Origin: Proteobacteria bacterium HN_bin10
GTDB taxonomy: Bacteria > Pseudomonadota > Alphaproteobacteria > Caulobacterales > Aquidulcibacteraceae
Length of the DNA stretch: 49,795 nucleotides
Direction of reading: 5' to 3'
Assembly: GCA_002083515.1 (NCBI GenBank)
Contig: LWDN01000059.1
Span: 1 to 49,795, forward strand
The position numbers and the translations under genes were made by a program. Shown here piece by piece: positions 1 to 6,967 of this stretch; the first letter of the stretch is position 1; every line of letters starts with the position of its first letter. The notes beneath the pieces are model-generated. The model did not search any database. It saw nothing but the letters and a program-made list of their open reading frames with translations, and was not told the origin of the DNA.

Positions 1-886
1 TGACCTTGTCCTTGTCGAGCGCCAGCCGCACCGAACGCGAACGTTCAGCAGAAACGGTGGCGACGCGGTCGACCGCTTCCGCGAAAGCTTTGTTGTCGAC
101 CTTGAGTTTCTTCGCATTGTTCTTCGGGATGACGCGCGCATATTCGGGGAACGAGCCGTCGATCAGTTTCGAAGTCAGCACCGCATCGCCGAGCGCGAAG
201 CGGATTTTCTGCGGCGACACCGCGATCTCGACCATGTCGGAAGCGTCATCCAGCAAGCGCTTCAACTCGTTGATGGTCTTGCGCGGCACGATCACGCCCG
301 GCATGCCCTGCGATCCCTTCGGGGCCGGGTGATCGGCAAGCGCCAGGCGATGGCCGTCGGTCGCGACCGCGCGAAGCTTGGCGCCGCCCGCATCGACGGT
401 GTGGAAGAAGATGCCATTCAGATAATAACGCGTCTCTTCCGTCGAAATCGCGAAGCGGGTCTTGTCGACGAGACGGCCGAGTTCTGTCGGTTCGATCTCG
501 AATTTGGTCTCAAAGCCGTCCGACGGCATCGACGGAAAATCGCCGGCCGGCAGGATCGGCAGGTGCAGGCGCGACTTGCCGGCGGAGATGAAGAGCCGCG
601 GATCGTCGCCGCTGACTTCGAGTTTCACGCCCGAGCCGTCCGGCAATTTGCGAACGAAATCGTAGAGATAGTTCGCCGGCGCCGTGGTCTGGCCGCCGCG
701 ATCGACCTCGGCCGCTGCGGCTTCGGAAATCTCGATGTCGAGATCGGTGGCGGTGAGCCGCAAGCTGTCGCCCTGGGCGGAGAGCAGCACGTTCGAGAGG
801 ATCGGAATCGTGTTGCGGCGTTCGACGACGCTTTGCACGTGATTGAGCGCTTTCAGGAGCGCCGAGCGCTCGATCGTAAGCCGCAT
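1..886 (-). CDS. dnaN: DNA polymerase III beta sliding clamp, 3' end cut by the window edge
   Basis: The clamp is the ring that holds DNA polymerase III on DNA. The N-terminal 295 residues are visible, beginning MRLTIERSALLKALNHVQSV, the usual start of alphaproteobacterial DnaN. Family members are about 370 residues, so the C-terminal part of domain 3 lies outside the window. Visible family stretches include RNTIPILSNVLL, the FVRKLPDG region and the ATDGHRLA segment. The ATG is at 886-884. A terminator-like hairpin (930-972) ends about 45 bases upstream, and a palindromic repeat lies between it and dnaA. Transcription therefore starts either within this 312-base gap or by readthrough from dnaA. 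Confidence 0.97.
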   Translation of the reverse strand, partial: MRLTIERSALLKALNHVQSVVERRNTIPILSNVLLSAQGDSLRLTATDLDIEISEAAAAEVDRGGQTTAPANYLYDFVRKLPDGSGVKLEVSGDDPRLFISAGKSRLHLPILPAGDFPSMPSDGFETKFEIEPTELGRLVDKTRFAISTEETRYYLNGIFFHTVDAGGAKLRAVATDGHRLALADHPAPKGSQGMPGVIVPRKTINELKRLLDDASDMVEIAVSPQKIRFALGDAVLTSKLIDGSFPEYARVIPKNNAKKLKVDNKAFAEAVDRVATVSAERSRSVRLALDKDKV

Positions 887-929
887 TCCCTGACCCCTCG
901 CCTCGCGCCGTCCATGCGCGGGAGCATGC

Positions 930-972
930 AAAAACACCCCCTGCGCGGCCGAGTCGGCCAACGCAGGGGGTG
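930..972 (-). terminator. Terminator-like hairpin between dnaA and dnaN
   Basis: CACCCCCTGCG (935-945) pairs perfectly with CGCAGGGGGTG (962-972), with a further GGCC/GGCC pairing inside. Read on the minus strand the stem is followed at once by GTGTTTTT, the layout of an intrinsic terminator. It lies about 225 bases after the dnaA stop and about 45 bases before the dnaN ATG, so it could end dnaA transcripts or attenuate dnaN. Confidence 0.7.
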
Positions 973-1038
973 CGAAATTAGCAGAAGCCGCGCCAACCCC
1001 AAGCCCAATTTGCAAGGCCTATAGAGGGCTCAACCTTC

Positions 1039-1169
1039 CTCGCCCTTGATGGGCGAGTGTCAGAGCGCGCAAGCGCGATGACGGAGTGGGTGGCGACGCA
1101 AACTCTCCGGCGGGGACGGCGCTGTCACCCACTCCGGCGCTTCGCGCCACCTCGCCCATCAAGGGCGAG
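1039..1169. repeat. Palindromic repeat with CTCGCCC ends, copy 1
   Basis: This 131-base element has perfect 19-base terminal inverted repeats at 1039-1057 and 1151-1169 (CTCGCCCTTGATGGGCGAG and its complement). Each end is itself a small hairpin. Inside are a second inverted pair (GAGTGGGTGG / CACCCACTC) and GGCGCTTCGCGCC. A second copy lies inverted at 25234-25352. It sits between dnaA and dnaN. No open reading frame fits inside it, so it is a non-autonomous or REP-like element. Confidence 0.8.
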
Positions 1170-1198
1170 GAGAAGCGCCGCGCCTCCGAAGCCTAAAC

Positions 1199-2593
1199 TT
1201 AGGGCTCGCGCCGCACCGCGCGCATGATGCCATCGAGTTCCGCCTTCAGATTGGCGTCGGTCTCGGCCAAAGCGGCGATGCGGTCGCGCGCGTACATGAT
1301 GGTGGTGTGGTCAAATCCTCCGAACCTCTGACCGATATCGGGGAGCGAGGCGTGCGTCATCTTGCAGGCCAGATACATCGCCACTTGGCGCGGGCGCGCG
1401 ATCGAGTGACGGCGCGTACGCTCAAGCAATTGCTGCACGCTCATATTGTAGTGACGCGCCACCACCTTCTGCACCAACTGCACGGTGATGCGCCGCTCCG
1501 CACCTTCCGAGAGTTTGCTTTGCAGAGCATTCGCAGCAGCTTCTAGCGTCACTGTTGTCCCTCCGGAAATTTTCCAGTCGATGAGAAGTTGGCAGACCGC
1601 GCCATCGAGTTCGCGGCCGGTAACGTGCATGCGATTAGCGATCATGTCGAGCGCTTCCGATGCAACACTGAACCCTGTATTTGCGCGCGCATGATGCGCG
1701 ACGCGTGCGTCAAGAATCTTGCGGCGGAGCGCCGCGTCCGGCTCTGTGATCTCACTGACGGCTGCGCCCTTCAGCTTTGCTTTCAGCGCATCGTCGAGCC
1801 CTTCCAATCCATCAGGACCATGATTGGCTGCAAGCGCTATTTGACCGCCGCGACGTGTAAGTTCGTTAATGGTGTCGAACGCTTCCTCTTGGGTCGCGCG
1901 CTTGCCGCAAATACGATGAAAATCGTCGATAATCAGCAAGTCCGGCGCGCGCACCATTTCCTTGAACGCCGAGCTGTCGCGCTTCTTGTGCAACGCCGAT
2001 TGAAAGCATTCGAGAAATTCTTGTCCGGTCATGAACAGCACCTTGCGCCCGCGCGACATCGCTTCGTGCGCAGCGGCGCTTAAGAGGTGCGTCTTGCCGC
2101 AGCCGGGCGGCGAGTGAACCAGCCACACCGGGAAGGTGACGCCGACGCCGGCGCCGATCATTTGCGCGACGGTGTACGCATGGAAGTTGCTCGGACCTTC
2201 GGCGAAGGTGTCGAACGTCATCTCGGGCGTGCGCACCGGCGCGGATAGATCGGGCTGGCGCGCCTCCTCCAGTCTGGCGTCCGCAAGCGCGCGCACGTCT
2301 TCCGGAATTTCGTGCTCCAGGAGAATTTGAATCTTCTGGACGCGCGGTTCGTGGGCGCGCAACCGCACCCGCAGCCGATCGACAACCTGTTGGTTCAAGC
2401 GCTCTTTTGCGATCTGCGAGCCGGCGCGGAACAGCAGCACGCCGTTCAGTTCGGCCACCAGCCGCAGCGGATTGATGTAGGAGCTGTAGAAATCGGCCCC
2501 GTATTCGCCGAGTAATTCTCGCTGGACCAGCTCGTACGCACGCGCCGCCCCGACACCGGCCGCCTCGCGGCCAGCTTCTTCGCCCTGTTCCAT
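1199..2593 (-). CDS. dnaA: Chromosomal replication initiator DnaA, divergent
   Basis: DnaA binds origin boxes and opens DNA as an ATP-dependent oligomer. The ATG at 2593 gives 464 residues (MEQGEEAGREAAG), the usual family length. An in-frame upstream extension to 2770 has no family similarity. Domains in order: an N-terminal domain (ELLGEYGADFYSSYINPLRL), linker, AAA+ core starting FAEGPSN, and a helix-turn-helix domain (ARPRQVAMYL at 399-408). Odd points: Walker A reads SPPGCGKT (161-168), with Ser for the first Gly; Walker B is IIDDF (221-225); the Box VII region reads DALKAKL (268-274), where E. coli has DRLKSRF, so both arginines including the arginine finger are absent; the signature GGRDHTT is GGFDHTT (425-431). 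The sensor II arginine (GRELDGA, 326-332) is kept. Position beside dnaN and the four-domain layout support true DnaA rather than an Hda-type protein. Confidence 0.93.
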   Translation of the reverse strand: MEQGEEAGREAAGVGAARAYELVQRELLGEYGADFYSSYINPLRLVAELNGVLLFRAGSQIAKERLNQQVVDRLRVRLRAHEPRVQKIQILLEHEIPEDVRALADARLEEARQPDLSAPVRTPEMTFDTFAEGPSNFHAYTVAQMIGAGVGVTFPVWLVHSPPGCGKTHLLSAAAHEAMSRGRKVLFMTGQEFLECFQSALHKKRDSSAFKEMVRAPDLLIIDDFHRICGKRATQEEAFDTINELTRRGGQIALAANHGPDGLEGLDDALKAKLKGAAVSEITEPDAALRRKILDARVAHHARANTGFSVASEALDMIANRMHVTGRELDGAVCQLLIDWKISGGTTVTLEAAANALQSKLSEGAERRITVQLVQKVVARHYNMSVQQLLERTRRHSIARPRQVAMYLACKMTHASLPDIGQRFGGFDHTTIMYARDRIAALAETDANLKAELDGIMRAVRREP

Positions 2594-2974
2594 GCAGCCC
2601 CCGCTGAGAACATTGTGTTTTTCAGTTGCCCCAAGCGAACACACCTCTCCCGTTCGAGCCGAACGCAGGTTCGGCCCGGCGCTTAGCACCGGTGTCACGG
2701 AGGACCGTCGAACGGCGAGATGCGCTCGCCTGACCAGCGAAAACTTGCGCAGTTCCGCACCCGCCGTCAACTGCGCAATACGAAAGATTTGTTAATATCT
2801 GTGCGACCGCAAAACGATGCGTAATGCATTGATTTTTAACGATAAAATGTCATGTCCGGGCACGCGGGGGCGTCGGCGGATCAGGGCGGTATCCACCGCC
2901 CGTCCACAGCCGGATTTAAGGTGCAAAGGTGTGAGATTTGCGCGCCTTAAGCGACCCCGAAGGCCGCTGGCCGC
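2594..2974 (-). promoter_or_regulatory. dnaA upstream region, AT-rich core with two weak DnaA-box-like sites
   Basis: This 381-base gap must hold the dnaA promoter. Bases 2780-2850 are clearly AT-rich against the GC-rich surroundings. Two sites resemble TTATCCACA loosely: GTATCCACC at 2889-2897 and CCGTCCACA at 2900-2908. No perfect DnaA box, no GANTC site and no convincing -35/-10 pair was seen. Autoregulation by DnaA is an inference only. Confidence 0.35.
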
Positions 2975-3250
2975 CTAGGCTTTCTTGGCCGCCAAGGTGG
3001 CGATCCGCTTCGACAGGCGCGACACCTTCCGGCTGGCGAGGTTTTTGTGAACCACGCCCTTCCCAGCCGCCTTCATGGTCGCGGATTCCGCCGTGCGCAG
3101 GGCTTCCTGCGCCTTTTTCGCGTCGCCGGAGGCAATCGCCTCTTCGACCGAGCGCCACGAGGACCGCATGCGCGTGCGGCGCGCCTTGTTGACCGCAGTC
3201 TTGCGGGCAATCACGCGGGTCGCCTTCTTTGCGGACTTCGTATTCGCCAT
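2975..3250 (-). CDS. rpsT: 30S ribosomal protein S20
   Basis: S20 binds 16S rRNA in the small ribosomal subunit. The 91-residue lysine/arginine-rich product begins MANTKSAKKATRVIARKTAV and contains the family stretch GVVHKNLASRKVSRLSKRI. Its length matches the family. It lies between the enoyl-CoA hydratase gene and dnaA on the same strand, as in related alphaproteobacteria. The ATG at 3250 is the only sensible start. Confidence 0.97.
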   Translation of the reverse strand: MANTKSAKKATRVIARKTAVNKARRTRMRSSWRSVEEAIASGDAKKAQEALRTAESATMKAAGKGVVHKNLASRKVSRLSKRIATLAAKKA

Positions 3251-3322
3251 TGATCAATTCCAGACGTGGTTTCGGACGCGAAGCGGGGGCGTATAGCCCT
3301 GTGAAGAGCCGCCGTCAAACCA

Positions 3323-4096
3323 TCAGCGGCGCCTAAATTCGGGGGGCCGCTTTGCAATGAACGCGGCCATGCCTTCCTTCTGATCTTCGGTGGCGAAAAG
3401 GCTGTAAAACAGGCGCCGTTCGAGCCGGAGGCCTTCGTTCAAGGGCGTCTCGAACGCGGCGTTCACCGCCTCCTTGTTGGCGATGGTCGAGAGGCCGCCG
3501 AACGACGCGATCTTTTTCGCCGCGGCCATTGTCTCTTCCATCAGCTTGTCGGCCGGAACGATGCGCGCGACGAGGCCGCAGCGCTCGGCTTCGGCCGCAT
3601 CCATCATGCGGCCCGTCAAACAGAGGTCCATCGCCTTGGCCTTGCCGACGCTGCGCGTCAGCCGCTGCGAACCGCCCCAGGCCGGCATGACGCCGAGCGT
3701 GATTTCGGGTTGGCCGAACTTGGCGGTGTCGGCGGCGATGATGAAGTCGCACATCATCGCGAGCTCGCAGCCGCCGCCGAGCGCGTAGCCTGCGACCGCT
3801 GCGATCAGCGGCTTGCGCGTGCGCGGCACGCGTTCGAGGTTGGAGAACGGATCGCGCGCGTAGAAATCGGCGAACTGGCCGTCTGCCATCTGCTTGATGT
3901 CGGCGCCCGCCGCGAACGCCTTCTCCGAACCGGTGATGACGATGCAGCCGATAGCGGCGTCCGCTTCGAATGCGTCGAGCGCGCTGGAGAGTTCCGCGAT
4001 CAGCGCGTCGTTCAGCGCATTGAGCGCCTTGGGGCGATTGAGCCGGATGACGCCAACGCCGCCATCAGTTTCGACGAGAATGTTTTCGTAGGTCAT
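3323..4096 (-). CDS. Enoyl-CoA hydratase
   Basis: This crotonase-fold enzyme hydrates trans-2-enoyl-CoA to 3-hydroxyacyl-CoA in fatty-acid oxidation. The ATG at 4096 gives 257 residues (MTYENILVETDGGVGVIRLN), a normal length. Both catalytic glutamates of the rat enzyme have counterparts: E111 in GGGCELAMMCD and E131 in FGQPEITLG, with the same 20-residue spacing. The oxyanion-hole segments AAGADI and ALGGG are present. In-frame codons upstream of 4096 lack family similarity. It probably belongs to the general fatty-acid pool rather than to the replication genes beside it. Confidence 0.93.
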   Translation of the reverse strand: MTYENILVETDGGVGVIRLNRPKALNALNDALIAELSSALDAFEADAAIGCIVITGSEKAFAAGADIKQMADGQFADFYARDPFSNLERVPRTRKPLIAAVAGYALGGGCELAMMCDFIIAADTAKFGQPEITLGVMPAWGGSQRLTRSVGKAKAMDLCLTGRMMDAAEAERCGLVARIVPADKLMEETMAAAKKIASFGGLSTIANKEAVNAAFETPLNEGLRLERRLFYSLFATEDQKEGMAAFIAKRPPEFRRR

Positions 4097-4245
4097 GGGC
4101 CGCGTCTTGCGCCGCGGCCTTGCGAAAATCAATCCGCGTTCGCGGCAAGACCGCCAGCTGGGTTCGCGTGACGCGTCCCTCCGATGGCTGGACTCGACTT
4201 GCGGGGACAGAACGGCTCTCATGGGCGCCTCGATGGAGCCTGACT

Positions 4246-4707
4246 GTGCGCACAATTGCCTTGTTGTTTGCCCTTGCGACTGCGTCAGCCTGCGCAACAC
4301 CCGTCGCCGCGCAAGGCGCGCCGGACCCGGTCGCCTCCTGTCTCGCGAGCGCAGCCGAGCCGGAGAATCGTCGCGCCTGCATCGGCGCCTTATCTGTGCC
4401 ATGCATGGATGAGCCAAGCGGCGCCTCAACCGCCGGCATGGTCGATTGTCTAGCGCGCGAGCGCGACCTCTGGGCCAGTCAGGTCGTTACGCTGACCGCA
4501 CGTCTTCGCGCACGGGAGAGCCCGACCCAGATCGATCAGCTCAACGGAATGCTTGCCGCGCATGAACAGTGGATACGCGCGAAATGCCACTATTCAGCGT
4601 CGATCTACGAAGGCGGCTCTCTGGCGCGCGTGCTGGCGTCGGCCTGCTGGCGCGACACGACGGCGGAGCTTGCGCTTGATCTGCTGGAACGCTTCGACGA
4701 AGGCTAG
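4246..4707 (+). CDS. Secreted LprI-like (DUF1311-type) protein
   Basis: A GTG at 4246, preceded by GGAG at about 8 bases, gives 153 residues with a signal peptide (VRTIALLFALATASACATPVAAQ). The mature part resembles the lysozyme-inhibitor LprI N-terminal family: paired cysteines, CLARERDLWASQVVTLTARL, a segment resembling L..HEQWIRAKCHY, then EGGS and a terminal C..T..R-like region. The protein is probably periplasmic. A cysteine near the signal end could make it a lipoprotein, but the lipobox is poor. It converges on mutM; the two genes share the bases CTAG at their stops. The family match is from memory of its pattern. Confidence 0.7.
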   Translation: MRTIALLFALATASACATPVAAQGAPDPVASCLASAAEPENRRACIGALSVPCMDEPSGASTAGMVDCLARERDLWASQVVTLTARLRARESPTQIDQLNGMLAAHEQWIRAKCHYSASIYEGGSLARVLASACWRDTTAELALDLLERFDEG

Positions 4708-5555
4708 CGCTGACACCTCGGACACCAGAAGGTCGAGCGTCCACTGTGCACGGCGCGCATGATCTTGCCGTCGCAATTCGAGCACTTTTCGCCCTCGCGA
4801 TCATAGACGCGGAAGCGATGCTGAAAGCCGCCTTGCGCGCCATCGACGGCGGCGTAGTCGGAAAGCGTCGACCCGCCCGCTTCGATCGCTTCTTCGAGCA
4901 CGGCGCGGATGGCGTGGTAGAGCTTATCCAGGCGCTGCGCCGAAATGCGGCCAGCGGGTTTCGCCGGCGCGATGCCGGCGCGGTGCAACGCTTCGACCAC
5001 ATAGATGTTGCCCAGCCCCGCGACGACGCGCTGATCCAGCAACGCCGCCTTGATCGGCGCTTTCTTGTTGGCCAGCGCGCGCTTCAGATACGGCTCGTGA
5101 AATTGATTGCCGAGCGGCTCAGGCCCCATCGCCTTGAAGAAGGGATGTGTCTCCAATTCGCTCTCGCCGATCAGATCCATGTAACCAAAACGGCGTGGGT
5201 CGTTGAACTCAAGCCGCGCGCCCTTCTCCATCTCGATAACCACATGCGTGTGCGCGGGATCGGGCGGTTCGGCGTAGTAGAAATCGCCGGGCTGACGTTT
5301 GGCGCCCGAAATCGACCAGCGCCCCGTCATGCCGAGATGCGTGATCCAGACATTGCCGTCATCCAAGTGCGCCAACAGGTATTTCGCGCGCCGATCCAGC
5401 GCATCGACGCGCCTACCGCTTAGCCGCGCCGCGAAGCGCTTCGGAAACGGAAACCGCAGATCGGCGCGCTTGGTGCGCGCCTTGGCGATGCGCTTGCCGA
5501 CCAGCGCCGGGGCCAACCCGCGCCGCACCGTCTCCACTTCCGGGAGTTCGGGCAT
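4704..5555 (-). CDS. mutM: Formamidopyrimidine-DNA glycosylase (Fpg)
   Basis: Fpg removes oxidised purines such as 8-oxoguanine and nicks the site by beta,delta-elimination. The 283-residue product starts MPELPEVETVRRGL, with the catalytic N-terminal proline after Met removal and E3. K58 lies in DRRAKYLL. The C-terminal zinc finger has C258, C261, C278 and C281, with R273 in SGRST. The length is typical. Only 2 bases separate it from the upstream hypothetical gene, so the two are likely translationally coupled. Its stop overlaps the convergent LprI-like gene by 4 bases. Confidence 0.97.
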   Translation of the reverse strand: MPELPEVETVRRGLAPALVGKRIAKARTKRADLRFPFPKRFAARLSGRRVDALDRRAKYLLAHLDDGNVWITHLGMTGRWSISGAKRQPGDFYYAEPPDPAHTHVVIEMEKGARLEFNDPRRFGYMDLIGESELETHPFFKAMGPEPLGNQFHEPYLKRALANKKAPIKAALLDQRVVAGLGNIYVVEALHRAGIAPAKPAGRISAQRLDKLYHAIRAVLEEAIEAGGSTLSDYAAVDGAQGGFQHRFRVYDREGEKCSNCDGKIMRAVHSGRSTFWCPRCQR

Positions 5556-5557
5556 GC

Positions 5558-6166
5558 CTACTCGATCTCGTCGCCAGGCATCGGCGGGCGATTGGGAACA
5601 CGACTCATGATTTCATCGAAACTCCTGATCGCATCAGCGTCGGTAACCGCCAATGGTTTGATCACCCACCCTTCAGCGGATTCCGATGTCTCGATGAACT
5701 GGACCGCCAGTCGGTTGATGAATTTCTTCGAGAACAGCGAATACGTATAGGAGTCGGCATATGGGAACGGCCCGCCGATTTGTGTCCAGTATTCCGTCGC
5801 GATGCACATCACGAGGCCTCCGTCGCCTCGAACCATGATGTATTCCGGCGGATCGCGATCTTGCTCGGACCATGCCGCCAAGAACGCTTCGACCGACATT
5901 TCATCCGCCGCGCAGGCCTCGCGGTTGGCGACGCGCGTCGCCCAATCTCGATTAACAATGGTCACCCGGTACTTGGCGCCAAACTGCTCGGCAAATTGAA
6001 CCAAGCGCCGCCATAAAGCCTCGTCGAAATACATGTCGACGGAGTCCGCTCGATACGTGTGCTGTATCACAGCCAAACGATGGTCGAGGCCGGCGGCCTT
6101 GACACAAGCCGGAACCGGGCACGCTGGGTCGAAGCCTTCGACAAGCTCGATTTGGGTCTTGGCCAT
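5558..6166 (-). CDS. Hypothetical protein coupled to mutM
   Basis: The ATG at 6166 gives 202 residues (MAKTQIELVEGFDPACPVPA); an AAGGTG lies 14 bases upstream. I do not recognise the family. It has no signal peptide or membrane segment and is a mixed, mildly acidic, probably cytoplasmic protein with several Trp and Tyr residues (ATEYWTQIGGPFPYADSYTY). It ends 2 bases before mutM, so the two are probably co-transcribed, which does not show a shared function. It is divergent from ubiE with a 45-base gap. Confidence 0.75.
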   Translation of the reverse strand: MAKTQIELVEGFDPACPVPACVKAAGLDHRLAVIQHTYRADSVDMYFDEALWRRLVQFAEQFGAKYRVTIVNRDWATRVANREACAADEMSVEAFLAAWSEQDRDPPEYIMVRGDGGLVMCIATEYWTQIGGPFPYADSYTYSLFSKKFINRLAVQFIETSESAEGWVIKPLAVTDADAIRSFDEIMSRVPNRPPMPGDEIE

Positions 6167-6211
6167 GGCGCCACATAGCGCACCTTGCCGTCCCCCGCTA
6201 TGCTCCCGCCC

Positions 6212-6967
6212 ATGACTGACGACACCGCCTCTTTCGGGTTCCAAGACGTGCCAAAGGCCGAGAAGGCCGGGCGCGTCCGCGAGGTGTTTTCCTCGGTCGC
6301 CTCGAAATACGATCTGATGAACGACGCCATGTCGGGCGGCATGCATCGGCTCTGGAAGGATGCGGCGGCGGCCAAACTCAATCCGCAGCCCGGCGAACTC
6401 ATTCTCGACGTCGCCGGCGGCACTGGCGACATCGCCCGCCGCTTGAAGAAATTAGGCGACGGCGCAGCGCAGCGGCGCGGGCTCGAACCGCCGGAAATCC
6501 ACGTCATCGACATCAACACGGAGATGTTGGAGGCCGGCCGCAAGCGCGGCGAAGACGGGCTGTTCTGGCACGAGGGCGACGCCGAGAATCTACCGGTCGA
6601 TGACCATGCCGCCGACGCCTACATCATCAGCTTCGGCATCCGGAACTGCACCGACATCCCGGCCGTCCTGCGCGAAGCCAAGCGCGTCTTGAAGCCCGGC
6701 GGGCGCTTCTTCTGTCTGGAGTTCTCGCGCCTGGCCGTCGGCGGGCTTGAGCCGGTTTATGATTTCTACTCCTTTAACGCGATCCCGGCGCTGGGGAAAT
6801 TGCTGGCGAATGACGCCGATTCCTACCGATATCTGGTCGAATCCATCCGCCGGTTTCCGGATCAGGAAACATTTACCGCTATGATCCGCGAGGCGGGTTT
6901 CGCACGCGTGGCCTATCGCAACATGGCCGGCGGCGTTTGCGCGCTGCATTGGGGTTGGTCGGTTTAG
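6212..6967 (+). CDS. ubiE: Ubiquinone biosynthesis C-methyltransferase UbiE
   Basis: UbiE is the SAM-dependent C-methyltransferase of the ubiquinone (and, where present, menaquinone) pathway. The ATG at 6212 gives 251 residues starting MTDDTASFGFQDVPKAEKAG, which matches the alphaproteobacterial start; the in-frame TTG at 6185 and ATG at 6200 are less likely. SAM motif I is LILDVAGGTGD (about 63-73). Family blocks VFSSVASKYDLMNDAMSGG, SFGIRNCTDI and the C-terminal GGVCALHWGW are present. It runs straight into ubiB (TAGTG junction), which makes a ubiquinone operon with coaBC downstream. Confidence 0.96.
   Translation: MTDDTASFGFQDVPKAEKAGRVREVFSSVASKYDLMNDAMSGGMHRLWKDAAAAKLNPQPGELILDVAGGTGDIARRLKKLGDGAAQRRGLEPPEIHVIDINTEMLEAGRKRGEDGLFWHEGDAENLPVDDHAADAYIISFGIRNCTDIPAVLREAKRVLKPGGRFFCLEFSRLAVGGLEPVYDFYSFNAIPALGKLLANDADSYRYLVESIRRFPDQETFTAMIREAGFARVAYRNMAGGVCALHWGWSV

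Noticed and set aside
329..1024. Long plus-strand open frames opposite dnaN
   Set aside because: They are antisense shadows of a clear coding gene in GC-rich DNA, with no protein family similarity.
2594..2770. In-frame N-terminal extension of dnaA to a start at 2770
   Set aside because: The extra 59 residues do not resemble any DnaA N-terminus, while the ATG at 2593 leads straight into the family domain.
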